NCBI GenBank assembly: GCA_028283605.1
Contig: JAPWKH010000010.1
Span: forward strand, 27,475-91,474
Source of the DNA: Arachidicoccus sp.
Lineage (GTDB): Bacteria; Bacteroidota; Bacteroidia; Chitinophagales; Chitinophagaceae
Length of the DNA stretch: 64,000 bases
Direction: 5' to 3'
The notes beneath the pieces were generated by a model. It made no database searches, was not told where the DNA came from, and saw only the letters and a list, made by a program, of their open reading frames with translations. This document shows positions 1-9,564 of this stretch, piece after piece. The translations under genes and the position numbers were made by a program. The stretch's first letter is position 1, and each line of letters begins with the position of its first letter.

Positions 1-1942
1 AAGCCTGAAGAAAGTGATTCTAAAATGAGAGGCATTCTTCAAATATATGCTATCAAAACTTTAGACAACGGCACAGCGCCTTTGGAAGGCGATCATGTAA
101 GTTCTGCAAGACAAGGCTATGATGAAAAGAATCGTGTGAATATAGATATGGCGATGGATGAAACCGGCGCGAAACTGTGGGCAAACCTTACGCAAAAAAA
201 TGTAGGAAAACCTATAGCTATCGTATTGGATAATCTTGTATATAGCGCACCGAATGTAAACGAAGCCATTACCGGCGGGCGTTCCAGCATCAGCGGAAGC
301 TATACTGTACCCGAAGCGCAGGATATGGCAAACATTCTTGAATCAGGTAAATTACCCGCTCCTGCAAAAATAGTTTCTCAATATGTTGTAGGCCCTACAT
401 TGGGACAAGCTGCTGTAAAAGGAGGTGTGATTTCTTTCGCATTGTCTTTCATTATCATTTTCATTTTAATGCTGGTTTACTACAATTCGGCTGGCTGGAT
501 TGCGAATATTGCGCTTGTACTGAACTTATTATTTACAATAGGTGTTTTAAGTTCTATGGGCTTTACGCTTACGGCTCCCGGTATTGCAGGTTTGGTATTA
601 ACAGTCGGGTTGGCTGTAGATACCAACGTAATTATTTTTGAAAGAATTAAAGAAGAACTTACAAAAGGAAAAAGTTATCAAAATGCTGTAAGCGACGGGT
701 ATCGCCGCTCTTATGCGCCGGTACTTGATGCGCATATTACAAACCTTTTGACAGCTATCATTTTATTGTTCTTCGGTATCGGACCGATTCTTGGTTTCGC
801 CACTACACAAATTATCGGTATATTATTATCCCTGTTTTGCGGAATTTTAGTATCAAGATTAATATCCGATACTTATACCAATAAGAACAGGCATTTTGAA
901 TATTTTACCAAATTATCCAAAAAAATATTTGCGCACCGTGCTATTCCTTTTGCTAAATACAGAAAGATAACTTATGTAATTTCTGCTCTTTGTATTGATA
1001 CTTGGTATTGCATCTTTCTTCAACGGATTTAACGAAGGAGTAGAATTTAAAGGCGGAAGAAGCTATACTGTAAAATTTGCTCAAGTGCCGAATCAGGAAC
1101 AAGTTCGCGATGCTTTGAAAACTGAATTTAATGAAGCTCCGATTATCAAAACTGTTAATTCCAACGAGCAGTTGAACATTACTACTTCTTATGAAATCAA
1201 TAATCCGGGCAAAGATGTTGATGAAAAAGTAGAGCAAAAATTATATCAGGGATTGCAAAAATTCTTGCCTTCCGGAATTACTTTGCAACAATTTGAACAA
1301 GATTATGTGCAAAGTTTCCAAACAGTATTGCCTACTATTTCCAAAGACCTGAAAGCCGGCGCAACCAAAGCAACAATAATTGCGATGATTGTAATCTGTC
1401 TTTATATCTTTATCAGGTTCAGGGATTGGCGCTATTCTGTTGGAACGATTGTAGCTTTGTTGCATGATGTATTTGTAACATTAATCGTATTCAGCTTCTT
1501 CAAAAATATTGTTCCTTTCCCGCTTGAAATTGACCAGCATTTTATTGCGGCAATATTAACCGTGATAGGTTTTTCGATGAACGATACAGTAATTGTATAT
1601 GACAGAATTCGTGAAGATGTAAAACTGATGCATACTACAGATAAAACGGCAATTATTAATAAAGCTATCAATGACACATTGAGCCGTACAGTAATGACTT
1701 CGCTGACTGTATTTATAACAATTTTGATATTATTCATCTTCGGTGGCGAAACGGTAAGAGGTTTTGCATTCGCAATGCTGATCGGAGTAATTACCGGTAC
1801 ATATTCCTCAATATTCGTGGCAGCACCAATATTGATCGACTTTGCAAGGAATAAGCCATTAGGCAGAAAAAGCGATTATGATACGATAGAAAGAAAACCG
1901 CAACAAAAGCTGCAAACAAAACAAAAGGCAAACTTGAATTAA
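1..1942 (+). pseudogene. secDF: SecDF protein translocase subunit, 5' partial, one frameshift
   Basis: Inner-membrane SecD-SecF fusion that uses the proton gradient to help SecYEG export proteins. The window opens inside the SecD half. The SecD membrane motif with AVDTNVIIFERIKEE lies near 610-655, and the SecF motif with FSMNDTVIVYDRIRED near 1570-1617. SecD and SecF are normally one polypeptide in Bacteroidota. The reading frame shifts by one near 988-1000: the first frame runs to a stop at 1030-1032, while the SecF part is read in the next frame. Removing one T from the TTT at 989-991 restores a continuous hydrophobic segment (SALVLILGIASFF). Because SecDF is important for growth, a sequencing indel is more likely than a true knockout. 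A strong terminator follows. Confidence 0.93.
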
Positions 1943-1948
1943 AATAAA

Positions 1949-1979
1949 AAACGGCAATCAAAAAATGATTGCCGTTTTT
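1949..1979. terminator. Bidirectional terminator between convergent genes
   Basis: Perfect 10-bp stem (ACGGCAATCA, 1951-1960, pairing with 1966-1975) with a five-base A loop. It is flanked by A residues on the left and a T run on the right, so it can act on both strands. It sits between the end of secDF and the end of the convergent dehydrogenase gene. Confidence 0.9.
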
Positions 1980-1988
1980 GTTTATTCG

Positions 1989-2972
1989 TTATTTCTGTAT
2001 CGCATATACATCTTTATTTACCGTGTGTGGCATTTCTTTGCCATTGGCAATAGCAACAATATTTTCTGCGGAAAGTTTAGCCATTGCGGCTCTCGTTTCT
2101 ATAGTTGCCGAACCTTGATGCGGCAATACACATACTGTTGGCATCGTAAGCAAAATATTATCTTTAGACATCGGTTCAGGATTGGTCACATCCAATCCCG
2201 CGCCCCAAATAATTCCTTTTTGTATAGCTTCGGTTAAATCGGTTTCATTGTGCAAAGCGCCTCTTGCGGTATTGATAAAAATGGACGAAGGTTTCATTTT
2301 TGCAAAAGCTTCTTTATTAAATATTCCTTTAGTTTCTTCAGATAAATTGGCGTGTGCGGACAATACATCGCTTTGTTCAAGTAATTCCTCAAAACTTACA
2401 TATCGTGCATTTAATAATTGCTCGGCTTCATTATTTTGTTTACGATTATGGTAAATAATGCTCATATTGTACGCGCCCTTTGCTTTTTTAGCCATTTCCA
2501 TACCAATTCGCCCCATTCCAAAAATACCTAGCGTTTTATTGTTTAGTTCTATGCCGAGGTTTGCCGTTGGTTGATAAAAATGCCATTTATCTTGTTTGAT
2601 ATAGTCGTACATATAAAATGCTTTGCGGGATGCAGCCAGCATTAACAGAAATGCTGTATCTGCCGTTGCTCCGCTCAATACATCAGGCGTATGGCCAACG
2701 GGAATTTTATATTTGGTGGCTGCGTTTATATCTACATTATCATATCCTACCGAAAGTAAAGACACAGCCTTTAAGTGCGGACATTTACTGAAAAAATATT
2801 CATCCAAGCGCACATGCCCGGCAATAAGCAATGCGTCAAAATCCTGGCATGTTTTTATAAACTCATCTTTATCCAACTCTTTCGTTTCGCTGTACTGCGC
2901 TATTTCTATTCCGGCTTCTTTCAAAATTTCTATTCCTGCCTCAGGTAATGTTCTCGTTATATAAACTCTCAT
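1989..2972 (-). CDS. D-isomer 2-hydroxyacid dehydrogenase (glyoxylate/hydroxypyruvate reductase type)
   Basis: Cytoplasmic NAD(P)H-dependent reductase of 2-keto acids such as glyoxylate or hydroxypyruvate. At 327 aa it has the full family length. The Rossmann dinucleotide motif GMGRIG is at about residues 152-157. The catalytic triad is complete: Arg237 in NTARGA, Glu266 in DVTNPEP, and His285 in PHQGSAT. The DVT-PEP and PH-GSAT signatures favour the glyoxylate/hydroxypyruvate branch over phosphoglycerate dehydrogenase, and there is no C-terminal ACT domain. The gene is a single unit convergent with secDF and sharing its terminator. Exact substrate cannot be told from sequence. Confidence 0.88.
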   Translation of the reverse strand: MRVYITRTLPEAGIEILKEAGIEIAQYSETKELDKDEFIKTCQDFDALLIAGHVRLDEYFFSKCPHLKAVSLLSVGYDNVDINAATKYKIPVGHTPDVLSGATADTAFLLMLAASRKAFYMYDYIKQDKWHFYQPTANLGIELNNKTLGIFGMGRIGMEMAKKAKGAYNMSIIYHNRKQNNEAEQLLNARYVSFEELLEQSDVLSAHANLSEETKGIFNKEAFAKMKPSSIFINTARGALHNETDLTEAIQKGIIWGAGLDVTNPEPMSKDNILLTMPTVCVLPHQGSATIETRAAMAKLSAENIVAIANGKEMPHTVNKDVYAIQK

Positions 2973-3252
2973 TTCTGTAATTGAAGATGTATGTGTTGAT
3001 GATTATATATAGCATTCAAAGTTCGTTCATATACTTCAAAAAGTATTTGTAAGAATAATTAAGCACATTATTTATAAAAGCATAAAAAACGAATAATTGT
3101 TAATATTAAACAATGTTAATATCTTTATTCATTAATAATAAAAATATATGAAATATACAATAAGAATGCTGCATGCAGAAAAAGGTAATTATTTTCGGAT
3201 AAATAAAATTTACCGAAAATAAATTCCAAAAAACTATTAAAAAAAGATAAGA

Positions 3253-4101
3253 ATGAAAATTGAATACGAAATTGTAACGCCTGACAAAGACAGTTCTTTT
3301 CATATAATTTTTCATAAAAAAATAAACAGTAAAGATTTTGAATGGCAATATCATTATCATCCTGAATATGAACTGGTTTACATAAAAGAAGGAAGCGGCG
3401 CAAGACATGTAGGCAACCATATTGGCAGATACCGACACGGAGATTTGATTTTGATCGGGTCTAACTTGCCGCACTCGGGTTTCGGGCTGCATGCCACCGA
3501 TCCGCATGAAGAGATTGTTTTACAGGTAAATTCAAGCGTGCTGCCATTGCATCTTACAGAAATGGAGCCGGTTGCAGAATTGTTTGACAGGTCTAAATAC
3601 GGCATATCTTTTTCAAAGAAAATACATAAAATTATCGGTGATGCGCTGTATGCAATGATCGACGAATCTCCCGCGCAGCGTTATCTTTCCATGCTGAAAA
3701 TATTTCAAAATTTAGCGCATGCAGAAGAATATTATTTACTGAATAAAAATATTGTGAATTCCGAATCCATCAAAAAACATAAGGCAAGACTGCAGAAAGT
3801 TTTTACCTATGTAGAAAAATATTTTAATGAAGAAATAGAAATAGAAAATGTAGCGCAAATAGCAGGGTTATCCGTTCCGGCATTTTGCAATTTTTTCAAG
3901 AAAACAACCCAAATAACGTTTACTGCATTTGTAAATCATTATCGCGTGCAGCAGGCCTGCAAACTTTTACTGGAGGATAAAACAATTGCAGAAGTAAGCT
4001 ACAATTGCGGATTCAATAACGTTACTTATTTCAATAAGATTTTTAAAAACGTAATGAACAAAACACCCACAGAATATTTAAAAGAAATTAATGCCGCCTG
4101 A
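3253..4101 (+). CDS. AraC-family transcriptional regulator with N-terminal cupin sensor
   Basis: A 282-aa one-component DNA-binding regulator. The N-terminal part (about residues 20-85) is a cupin-like sensor with a histidine-rich entry (QYHYHPEYELVYI) and a second strand set RHGDLILIGSNLPH, typical of sugar-sensing AraC proteins. The C-terminal 100 residues hold two helix-turn-helix units, with the family signature AEVSYNCGFNNVTYFNKIFK and the closing P-T-EYLKE. The gene stands alone, divergent from the dehydrogenase across a 280-base AT-rich gap in which no clear operator was found. Ligand and targets are unknown; AraC members of this build usually control sugar-use genes, but none is adjacent here. 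Confidence 0.88.
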   Translation: MKIEYEIVTPDKDSSFHIIFHKKINSKDFEWQYHYHPEYELVYIKEGSGARHVGNHIGRYRHGDLILIGSNLPHSGFGLHATDPHEEIVLQVNSSVLPLHLTEMEPVAELFDRSKYGISFSKKIHKIIGDALYAMIDESPAQRYLSMLKIFQNLAHAEEYYLLNKNIVNSESIKKHKARLQKVFTYVEKYFNEEIEIENVAQIAGLSVPAFCNFFKKTTQITFTAFVNHYRVQQACKLLLEDKTIAEVSYNCGFNNVTYFNKIFKNVMNKTPTEYLKEINAA

Positions 4102-4109
4102 TGCAAGGG

Positions 4110-5003
4110 TTATTTTTCAATTATATAAATAACAGAACTGCAATTTTCCGAATGCTGCATTGCGTTTATGTTAGACTTCAATCCATTCAATCCTGCAGCT
4201 GCAAAATTTGTTGAACCGTTTTTATATTTACTGCTCAGCATGCTTACGTAAAAACTGTCGTACCACATCGGCAATATTTTTACAACTTTCAGCTGATGCA
4301 ATTCCATTAAATCCTTCATCGCTTTCGGAGAAAAATGATATAAGTGCCTCGGTACATCATAAGCAGCCCAATATTCTTTATAAATTTGAGCATCTTTGCT
4401 TGTATAATTTGGAACGGCGATAACTATTTTTCCATCGGGTTTTAATAGCTTTTTTATATGATTTATATAATCATGCAAAGCGTGTACATGCTCTAATACG
4501 TGCCACATTGTAATTGCATCAAAAGAGTTCTCTTTCAGGGAAAATAATTCATCTGACTGCAAGGCTTTAATGCCGTATAAATCGATCGCATTTTTTCGAG
4601 CATCTTCATCCGGTTCAATGCCGGTAATAGCCCATCCTTTGGATAACATTGTATGCAAAAAAGTACCGGTGCCACAGCCAATATCCAATATGTTACCCTT
4701 TTGTTTTCCGGTTTGCTGAAAAATAATGGAAGCCTTTTGCTTCATTGTTCTGTTCCGTACTTTCTGGTAAAGCTTATTGATAATGCCTTTGGAAGTATTG
4801 GTATGTGAAATATAATTTTCGGATTTGTAATAATTCCCGATGTGCATTAAATCCGGAACATCCTGCGTAAAGCGAAGGGTGCATTTGCCGCATTCAAATA
4901 TTTGAAATAATGTACCGCTTACGGTATAATCTTTTGCGGACAATACAAAATGTATATCGGAACTTTTACAAACCGGACAATGTGTATAATGAACAATCGA
5001 CAT
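4110..5003 (-). CDS. Class I SAM-dependent methyltransferase with N-terminal zinc-ribbon
   Basis: A 297-aa methyltransferase. The N-terminus carries two Cys pairs (Cys9/Cys12 and Cys38/Cys41) resembling a zinc ribbon. The SAM site motif DIGCGTGTF lies at about 107-115, followed by an acidic strand-2 end (GIEPDED) and MWHVLEHVHAL near 168. This layout is common to methyltransferases linked to lipid or polysaccharide genes. Its start lies one base beyond the stop of the upstream GT2 gene, so the two are cotranscribed and translationally close. Substrate unknown; context suggests a glycolipid or cell-surface sugar acceptor (inference). Confidence 0.85.
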   Translation of the reverse strand: MSIVHYTHCPVCKSSDIHFVLSAKDYTVSGTLFQIFECGKCTLRFTQDVPDLMHIGNYYKSENYISHTNTSKGIINKLYQKVRNRTMKQKASIIFQQTGKQKGNILDIGCGTGTFLHTMLSKGWAITGIEPDEDARKNAIDLYGIKALQSDELFSLKENSFDAITMWHVLEHVHALHDYINHIKKLLKPDGKIVIAVPNYTSKDAQIYKEYWAAYDVPRHLYHFSPKAMKDLMELHQLKVVKILPMWYDSFYVSMLSSKYKNGSTNFAAAGLNGLKSNINAMQHSENCSSVIYIIEK

Positions 5004-5004
5004 A

Positions 5005-5745
5005 TCAGCTCCTTACTCTTTTTCTGTAATTTTTAAACAGGCTCAACCATTGCAATTCCAATACGCCGAGAATACCTTCTTTCAAAATGCCTTTGCTCAT
5101 TTTGCTGGCGCCATGCCTTCTGTCTTTAAAAGTGATAGGCACTTCTACTATCTTAAACCCGAGTTTCCATGAAGCAAATTTCATTTCTACCTGAAAAGCA
5201 TAACCAACAAAAGCAATAGCATCAAAATTAATTGTATCCAATACTTTTTTGGTATAACAAATAAAACCCGCCGTAGGATCATTGACAGGCATCCATGTAA
5301 GTAGTTTTGTATAAAGCGCTCCGCCTTTGGAATATATTCTCCTGTCGAGCGGCCAGTTTTCTATCTTCCCACCTTTCACATAGCGGCTTCCAATAGCCAC
5401 ATCCGCTCCGCCTATTTTGCAGGCATTGTACAAACGTTCCAGGTCTTTCGGGTCGTGAGAAAAATCGGCATCCATTTCAAAAATATACTGATAATTTCTT
5501 TCAATTGCCCATTTAAACCCGTGAATATAAGCGGTTCCCAAGCCCAGTTTACCGGCTCTTTCTTCCAAAAACAATTCGCCGGGATATTCGTTTATTAATT
5601 GTTTTACGATTGAAGCAGTCTCATCAGGTGAGCTATCATCAATTACCAGAATATGGTAACCAAGTCGCAGTGAGAAAACATAGCGAAGCATTTCTTCGAT
5701 ATTTTCTTTTTCGTTGTATGTTGGTATTATTACAAGTTTTTCCAA
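5005..5745 (-). CDS. Polyprenol monophosphomannose synthase-like GT2 glycosyltransferase
   Basis: A 246-aa family-2 glycosyltransferase of the dolichol/polyprenol-phosphate mannose synthase group. It transfers a sugar from a nucleotide donor to a polyprenyl phosphate on the cytoplasmic membrane face. Visible are the N-terminal IIPTYNEKENI, DDSSPDET near 36-43, the metal site DADFSHDP (Asp92/Asp94), and the C-terminal HGASKMS. There are no C-terminal membrane helices, so it is the soluble type. The start is TTG at 5745: an in-frame TAG lies two codons upstream and the next ATG would remove the first beta strand. A TATATTTG box lies at 5750-5757, so the message may be almost leaderless. Confidence 0.87.
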   Translation of the reverse strand: MEKLVIIPTYNEKENIEEMLRYVFSLRLGYHILVIDDSSPDETASIVKQLINEYPGELFLEERAGKLGLGTAYIHGFKWAIERNYQYIFEMDADFSHDPKDLERLYNACKIGGADVAIGSRYVKGGKIENWPLDRRIYSKGGALYTKLLTWMPVNDPTAGFICYTKKVLDTINFDAIAFVGYAFQVEMKFASWKLGFKIVEVPITFKDRRHGASKMSKGILKEGILGVLELQWLSLFKNYRKRVRS

Positions 5746-5825
5746 ATGCTACAAATATAATATCAAAATATTTAGAGGAGTAATAAAAATGAAAAGTATC
5801 ACTTTTCTTGTATTTTATTCCCGGC

Positions 5826-6593
5826 TTATTTTTTCAATAAAGTTTTATTTAATATGTTGGTTATGATTTGTTTTGTATGTAAAGGAAAATCGCCTTTCAT
5901 CATCCAATCATAATATTGCGGCTCCAGTTTCAAAACATCTTCCACCGATTTACCTTTATGCTTTCCGAAATTGAAAATAACAATGTTGTTTTGAATTACA
6001 AAACGCCTTGCCAAATCCACAAATTTTTCTTCGCCGGTAAATGCCAAAATACTATCGACTGTGTTCCCGATATTCGGATAACGTGTAATTTGCGCTTCCA
6101 GCACTTCCCAGGTTGCAGCGGCATCGGCTTCTGCACTGTGCGCATCTTCCAGCGATTTATCGCAGTAAAATTTATAAGCCGCGCTTAGTGTGCGCTGCTC
6201 CATTTTGTGAAATACTTTTTGAACATCTACAAATTTTCTTCCTTCCAGGTTAAAGTCGAGGCCTGCGCGTAAAAATTCTTCCACCAACATAGGAATATCA
6301 AACTTGTTACTGTTGTATCCGCCGATGTCGCAATTGTCAAGAAACTGATTAATTTCATTGGCAATATCTTTGAATGCAGGCGCGTCTTTTACCATTTCGT
6401 CCGTAATGCCGTGAATATCCGAAGATGCTTTCGGAATGTGCATTTGAGGATTTACCAGTTTGCGTTTCCTTTGTTCTTCTCCGTCAGGAAATATTTTAAC
6501 TACTGCAATTTCCACAATTCTGTCCGTAGAAATATTAATCCCCGTTGTTTCAAGGTCTATAAATGCCAAAGGGCGTTGAAGCTGTAAGTTCAT
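5826..6593 (-). CDS. DnaQ-family 3'-5' exonuclease (DNA polymerase III epsilon-like)
   Basis: A 255-aa DEDDh exonuclease. Exo I FIDLETTG gives Asp13 and Glu15, Exo II NSNKFDIP gives Asp99, and Exo III AHSAEADA gives His152 and Asp157, so the active site is complete. The C-terminal 60 residues (about 195-255, with FNFGKHKGKSVEDV and YYDWMM) form the small extra domain often attached to these exonucleases in Bacteroidota. The role may be proofreading as epsilon subunit or a free repair exonuclease; the extra domain suggests the latter is possible. Single gene with a 94-base upstream gap that contains a stable hairpin. Confidence 0.88.
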   Translation of the reverse strand: MNLQLQRPLAFIDLETTGINISTDRIVEIAVVKIFPDGEEQRKRKLVNPQMHIPKASSDIHGITDEMVKDAPAFKDIANEINQFLDNCDIGGYNSNKFDIPMLVEEFLRAGLDFNLEGRKFVDVQKVFHKMEQRTLSAAYKFYCDKSLEDAHSAEADAAATWEVLEAQITRYPNIGNTVDSILAFTGEEKFVDLARRFVIQNNIVIFNFGKHKGKSVEDVLKLEPQYYDWMMKGDFPLHTKQIITNILNKTLLKK

Positions 6594-6622
6594 AATTATT
6601 TATTAAGCTTTGCTCCTTTTTC

Positions 6623-6646
6623 TCGGTATGTGTCTTCACGTACCGA
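6623..6646. other. 10-bp hairpin in the dnaQ-like leader
   Basis: Stem TCGGTATGTG (6623-6632) pairs with CACGTACCGA (6637-6646) across the four-base loop TCTT, with one wobble pair. It lies 30 bases upstream of the exonuclease start and downstream of the DUF3472 gene on the same strand. No U-run follows on the transcribed strand, so it is not a standard terminator; it could be an operator or a leader structure. Confidence 0.5.
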
Positions 6647-6687
6647 AGCGTTGCAGGAGTTGTATATTTGTAAATAGTACATAATTA

Positions 6688-8094
6688 TTATTCAGGCATT
6701 TTGTTTAAGGGAATTATGTTCGTTGAGTGTCTTATTACTAAGGCTGGAGTTGGAATATATGTTCCATTAAATCCGCCGCCAGAGATTAACATAAATCCAT
6801 TTGAAGATAATCCGCATCCATAATCTTTAATTGCTCTGCCTTTGTCTCCAAACGGCAAATAAAATCTTCCTTGAGTAATTTCTTTCCAATTTCCGGTTAC
6901 AGTGCGAACCCATATGTTTTGATAAGAAACAGCTCTTCGATGTGTGTCATCATGTGAACTAAAGTCTTCTAAAAAAGAGTATGCGTATTTTAAGTAATTG
7001 GAAAAATGCGGTGTTTTAATTTTAGCTATCATTTTCCAATTCTCATCTACTTTAACAAACAAAGTATAAGTAGTTGAATTTTCGATAAAATTTGGTACGG
7101 CATGTATAAGGAATTTATATATAGAATCTTCTTTCCAATCAAAAATCAAATGTGTGTGGACGCCACTTCCTTCATTACCGAACCTGTCAACAAAAGCATT
7201 TTTATCGGCACTAATAAGCGTTGCGCGAGAACTATCAGCGGTAACATTTTTATTATTATTGCCCCCTTTTGCATCCCAAACAGAAAATATAATTCTGCGT
7301 TCTTGTTCTGAATTAACTTGAATACCTGAATAAAAAGAACTTCCTCCTAAAACGGAATAATAGGTATATAATGGCGCTTCGCCTTTTGGAACTCTGACTT
7401 CTGCATATGCCCATTCAACACTATCAATATTGTTTAGTTCATAATTTAAAGTTAGATAAGTCGCATTTAAATTATTATTGCCTTTAGTCAAATCTCGAGT
7501 GCTGTCTAAATATTTAGAAGAAATATATTTAAGATTGGATATTGTATCAATAGAATAATTCATTCCAGTAGTTGAAACGGTTTTATCTACAACTTCCAAA
7601 TTAACAGTAGAATCAAACCAAATTTGGCCATCTCCTGTAAGCAATGCTCCATAAGCTATTCCGGAAGCATTTGAAGATACATCAAGAACAATTTCATATT
7701 TTGTCCAGTTTGTAGCGCCTTTAATACCTCTGTTTTGCATATTGTCAAATGCCAACGGTTCAGTTGAACCAGCTTTATCAACACGTAACCAAAAGCCTGC
7801 CCAATCTTTTACATTTTTCGATTTTAAGTAACCAGACAATCGTATGCGCTTCCCTACAAATTTATCAGCAAAAATGTATTTCATTAATGTGCCGAAGCCT
7901 CTTGTATTTTTCTCTATAGATTTAATTGACATTGTAGTGTTTTTATTGTGCTTAACAATGTAATCACTTCTCATTTCATATTTATCTATGTTTCCCGCTT
8001 TTTGCCATTCTTTATTATCCGTTAATGTGATGTATTTATAAGAAGATAGCGTGTAAGTCAATAAAATAAAAAAACATAATTGTAAATATTTCAT
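6688..8094 (-). CDS. Exported DUF3472 protein with N-terminal regulator-like domain
   Basis: A 468-aa exported protein; residues 1-20 form a signal peptide. Residues about 35-170 resemble a beta-sandwich module that I associate with some Bacteroidota transcription regulators (KRIRLSGYLKSKNVKDWAGF, LAFDNMQNR-IKG-T-W-KYEIVLDV, ASGIAYGALLTGDGQIWFD). The second half (about 225-450) matches DUF3472, a domain found in predicted polysaccharide-binding or -degrading exported proteins: GGSSFYSGIQVN, FGNEGSGVHTHL, YLKYAYSFLEDF, YQNIWVRTVTGNW, YGCGLSSNGFMLISGGGFNG. No catalytic residues can be assigned. It is cotranscribed downstream of mpl (17-base gap). Probably binds glycan in the envelope (inference). 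Confidence 0.75.
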   Translation of the reverse strand: MKYLQLCFFILLTYTLSSYKYITLTDNKEWQKAGNIDKYEMRSDYIVKHNKNTTMSIKSIEKNTRGFGTLMKYIFADKFVGKRIRLSGYLKSKNVKDWAGFWLRVDKAGSTEPLAFDNMQNRGIKGATNWTKYEIVLDVSSNASGIAYGALLTGDGQIWFDSTVNLEVVDKTVSTTGMNYSIDTISNLKYISSKYLDSTRDLTKGNNNLNATYLTLNYELNNIDSVEWAYAEVRVPKGEAPLYTYYSVLGGSSFYSGIQVNSEQERRIIFSVWDAKGGNNNKNVTADSSRATLISADKNAFVDRFGNEGSGVHTHLIFDWKEDSIYKFLIHAVPNFIENSTTYTLFVKVDENWKMIAKIKTPHFSNYLKYAYSFLEDFSSHDDTHRRAVSYQNIWVRTVTGNWKEITQGRFYLPFGDKGRAIKDYGCGLSSNGFMLISGGGFNGTYIPTPALVIRHSTNIIPLNKMPE

Positions 8095-8111
8095 AACTCA
8101 TTTTTAAATGA

Positions 8112-9476
8112 TTAAATATTTATAAAATTTTCTTTCAAAAACTGCTGAATATCCAACCCATCATAATCGCCGCTGCTCATCAGCAATAATACGGAATTGT
8201 TATAAGACTGATTTTTTAAGAAAGAAATTAATTCGTTTTTATCATTCATCACTTGCAAATCATCTTTGCTAAACCCCGCGACAACTGCGGCTTTTGGTAA
8301 AGGCGGCATTCGTTTTAATTCAAGCGCATGCGAAGCGTAAAATACAACGGCAACATCTGCGCTGTTCATACTTCCATGGTATTGTTGCATAAATTTTTCG
8401 TTGAGGCTGCTGTATGTGTGCAGCTCCAAAACTGCAATAATCTTCCTTTCGGGAAATTGCTGCTTTACCGCATCTATAGTAGCTTTCACTTTGCTTGGCG
8501 CATGCGCAAAATCTCGATAAACAATTGTATTTTCATTTTCAAAAATTTGTTCCAAGCGTTTTGCCGCACCGTTGAATGTAGCAATTTCAGCAACAAAATG
8601 CTGCGCATCAATTCCCAGTTCTTTGCACACAAAATAACCCGCATTCAAATTGAGCAAATTGTGATTGCCAAAGACTTTCAGCATTGCGCTCACGCCTTCG
8701 ATTTCAATAATTGTTTTTCCGTTTTCGATAGAATGATTGGGCAAATGATACGGCTGATAACGAATATCGTTTCGCTTATTTTCTTCCACCAAATTTTTCA
8801 ACACTTCATCAGTCTCGTTGTAAATCAAAATGCCATTCGGCTCAATTTTATCAATAAATATTTTGAACTGCTCCAAATAAAAATCAAACGTCGGGAACAC
8901 ATTGATATGATCCCACGCAATGCCCGTCAGCACCGCAATATGCGGAAACAGGAAATGAAACTTCGGGCGCTTTTCCAGCGTGCTTGCCGGATATTCGTCC
9001 GCTTCGCAAACAATAATGGGCGCATCGGTAATATTTACGCTTTGTGCAAAACCTTCGAGCCGCGCGCCAACGAGATAATCAAAGTCTAGATGATTTTCTT
9101 TCAGCACATGCATCAGCATGGCAGTTGTGGAAGTTTTGCCGTGGCTTCCTCCTATGGCAATGCGTTTTTTGCGCTTACTTTCCTCGTAAATATATTCGGG
9201 AAAAGAATAAATTTTCAACCCCAGTTCTTTTGCTTTCAGCAATTCGGGATTGTCTTCTTTGGCATGCATCCCTAAAATTACCGCATCAATATCTTTCGTG
9301 ATTTTATCGGGATACCAGCCGGTTTGCTTGGGCAACAATCCTTCTTTTTCCAGGTTGGATTTTGCAGGTTCAAAAATTTCGTCGTCAGAACCCGTTACCT
9401 CGTTTCCTTTTTTGTGCAAAGCAATGGCGAGCTGGTGCATCACGCTGCCGCCTATGGAAATAAAATGTATGCGCAT
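8112..9476 (-). CDS. mpl: UDP-N-acetylmuramate:L-alanyl-gamma-D-glutamyl-meso-DAP ligase (murein recycling)
   Basis: A 454-aa Mur ligase that reattaches recycled tripeptide to UDP-MurNAc, feeding peptidoglycan synthesis. The N-terminal UDP-binding motif is HFISIGGSVMHQLA, the ATP loop is GGSHGKTSTT (about 109-118), the central acidic motif is CEADEY, and the ligase HINVFPTFDFY and RDFAHAPSKVKA motifs are present. The short N-terminus and SVMHQLA signature separate Mpl from MurC (normally GIGGIGMS). It shares a transcript with the DUF3472 gene. A box resembling TAnnTTTG lies about 25 bases upstream of the start. Confidence 0.93.
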   Translation of the reverse strand: MRIHFISIGGSVMHQLAIALHKKGNEVTGSDDEIFEPAKSNLEKEGLLPKQTGWYPDKITKDIDAVILGMHAKEDNPELLKAKELGLKIYSFPEYIYEESKRKKRIAIGGSHGKTSTTAMLMHVLKENHLDFDYLVGARLEGFAQSVNITDAPIIVCEADEYPASTLEKRPKFHFLFPHIAVLTGIAWDHINVFPTFDFYLEQFKIFIDKIEPNGILIYNETDEVLKNLVEENKRNDIRYQPYHLPNHSIENGKTIIEIEGVSAMLKVFGNHNLLNLNAGYFVCKELGIDAQHFVAEIATFNGAAKRLEQIFENENTIVYRDFAHAPSKVKATIDAVKQQFPERKIIAVLELHTYSSLNEKFMQQYHGSMNSADVAVVFYASHALELKRMPPLPKAAVVAGFSKDDLQVMNDKNELISFLKNQSYNNSVLLLMSSGDYDGLDIQQFLKENFINI

Positions 9477-9564
9477 GAAAATGTTGTGGTTAAAATTACG
9501 GCTACAAAGATTAAATAAAATTTCAGGAAAGAAATTTTAATATTGCAATAAATATTTTAGATAT

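Noticed and set aside
8328..9089. 253-codon ORF on the plus strand opposite mpl
   Set aside because: It is the shadow of a well-supported gene, with a Phe/Arg/Asn-rich, low-complexity translation and no domain.
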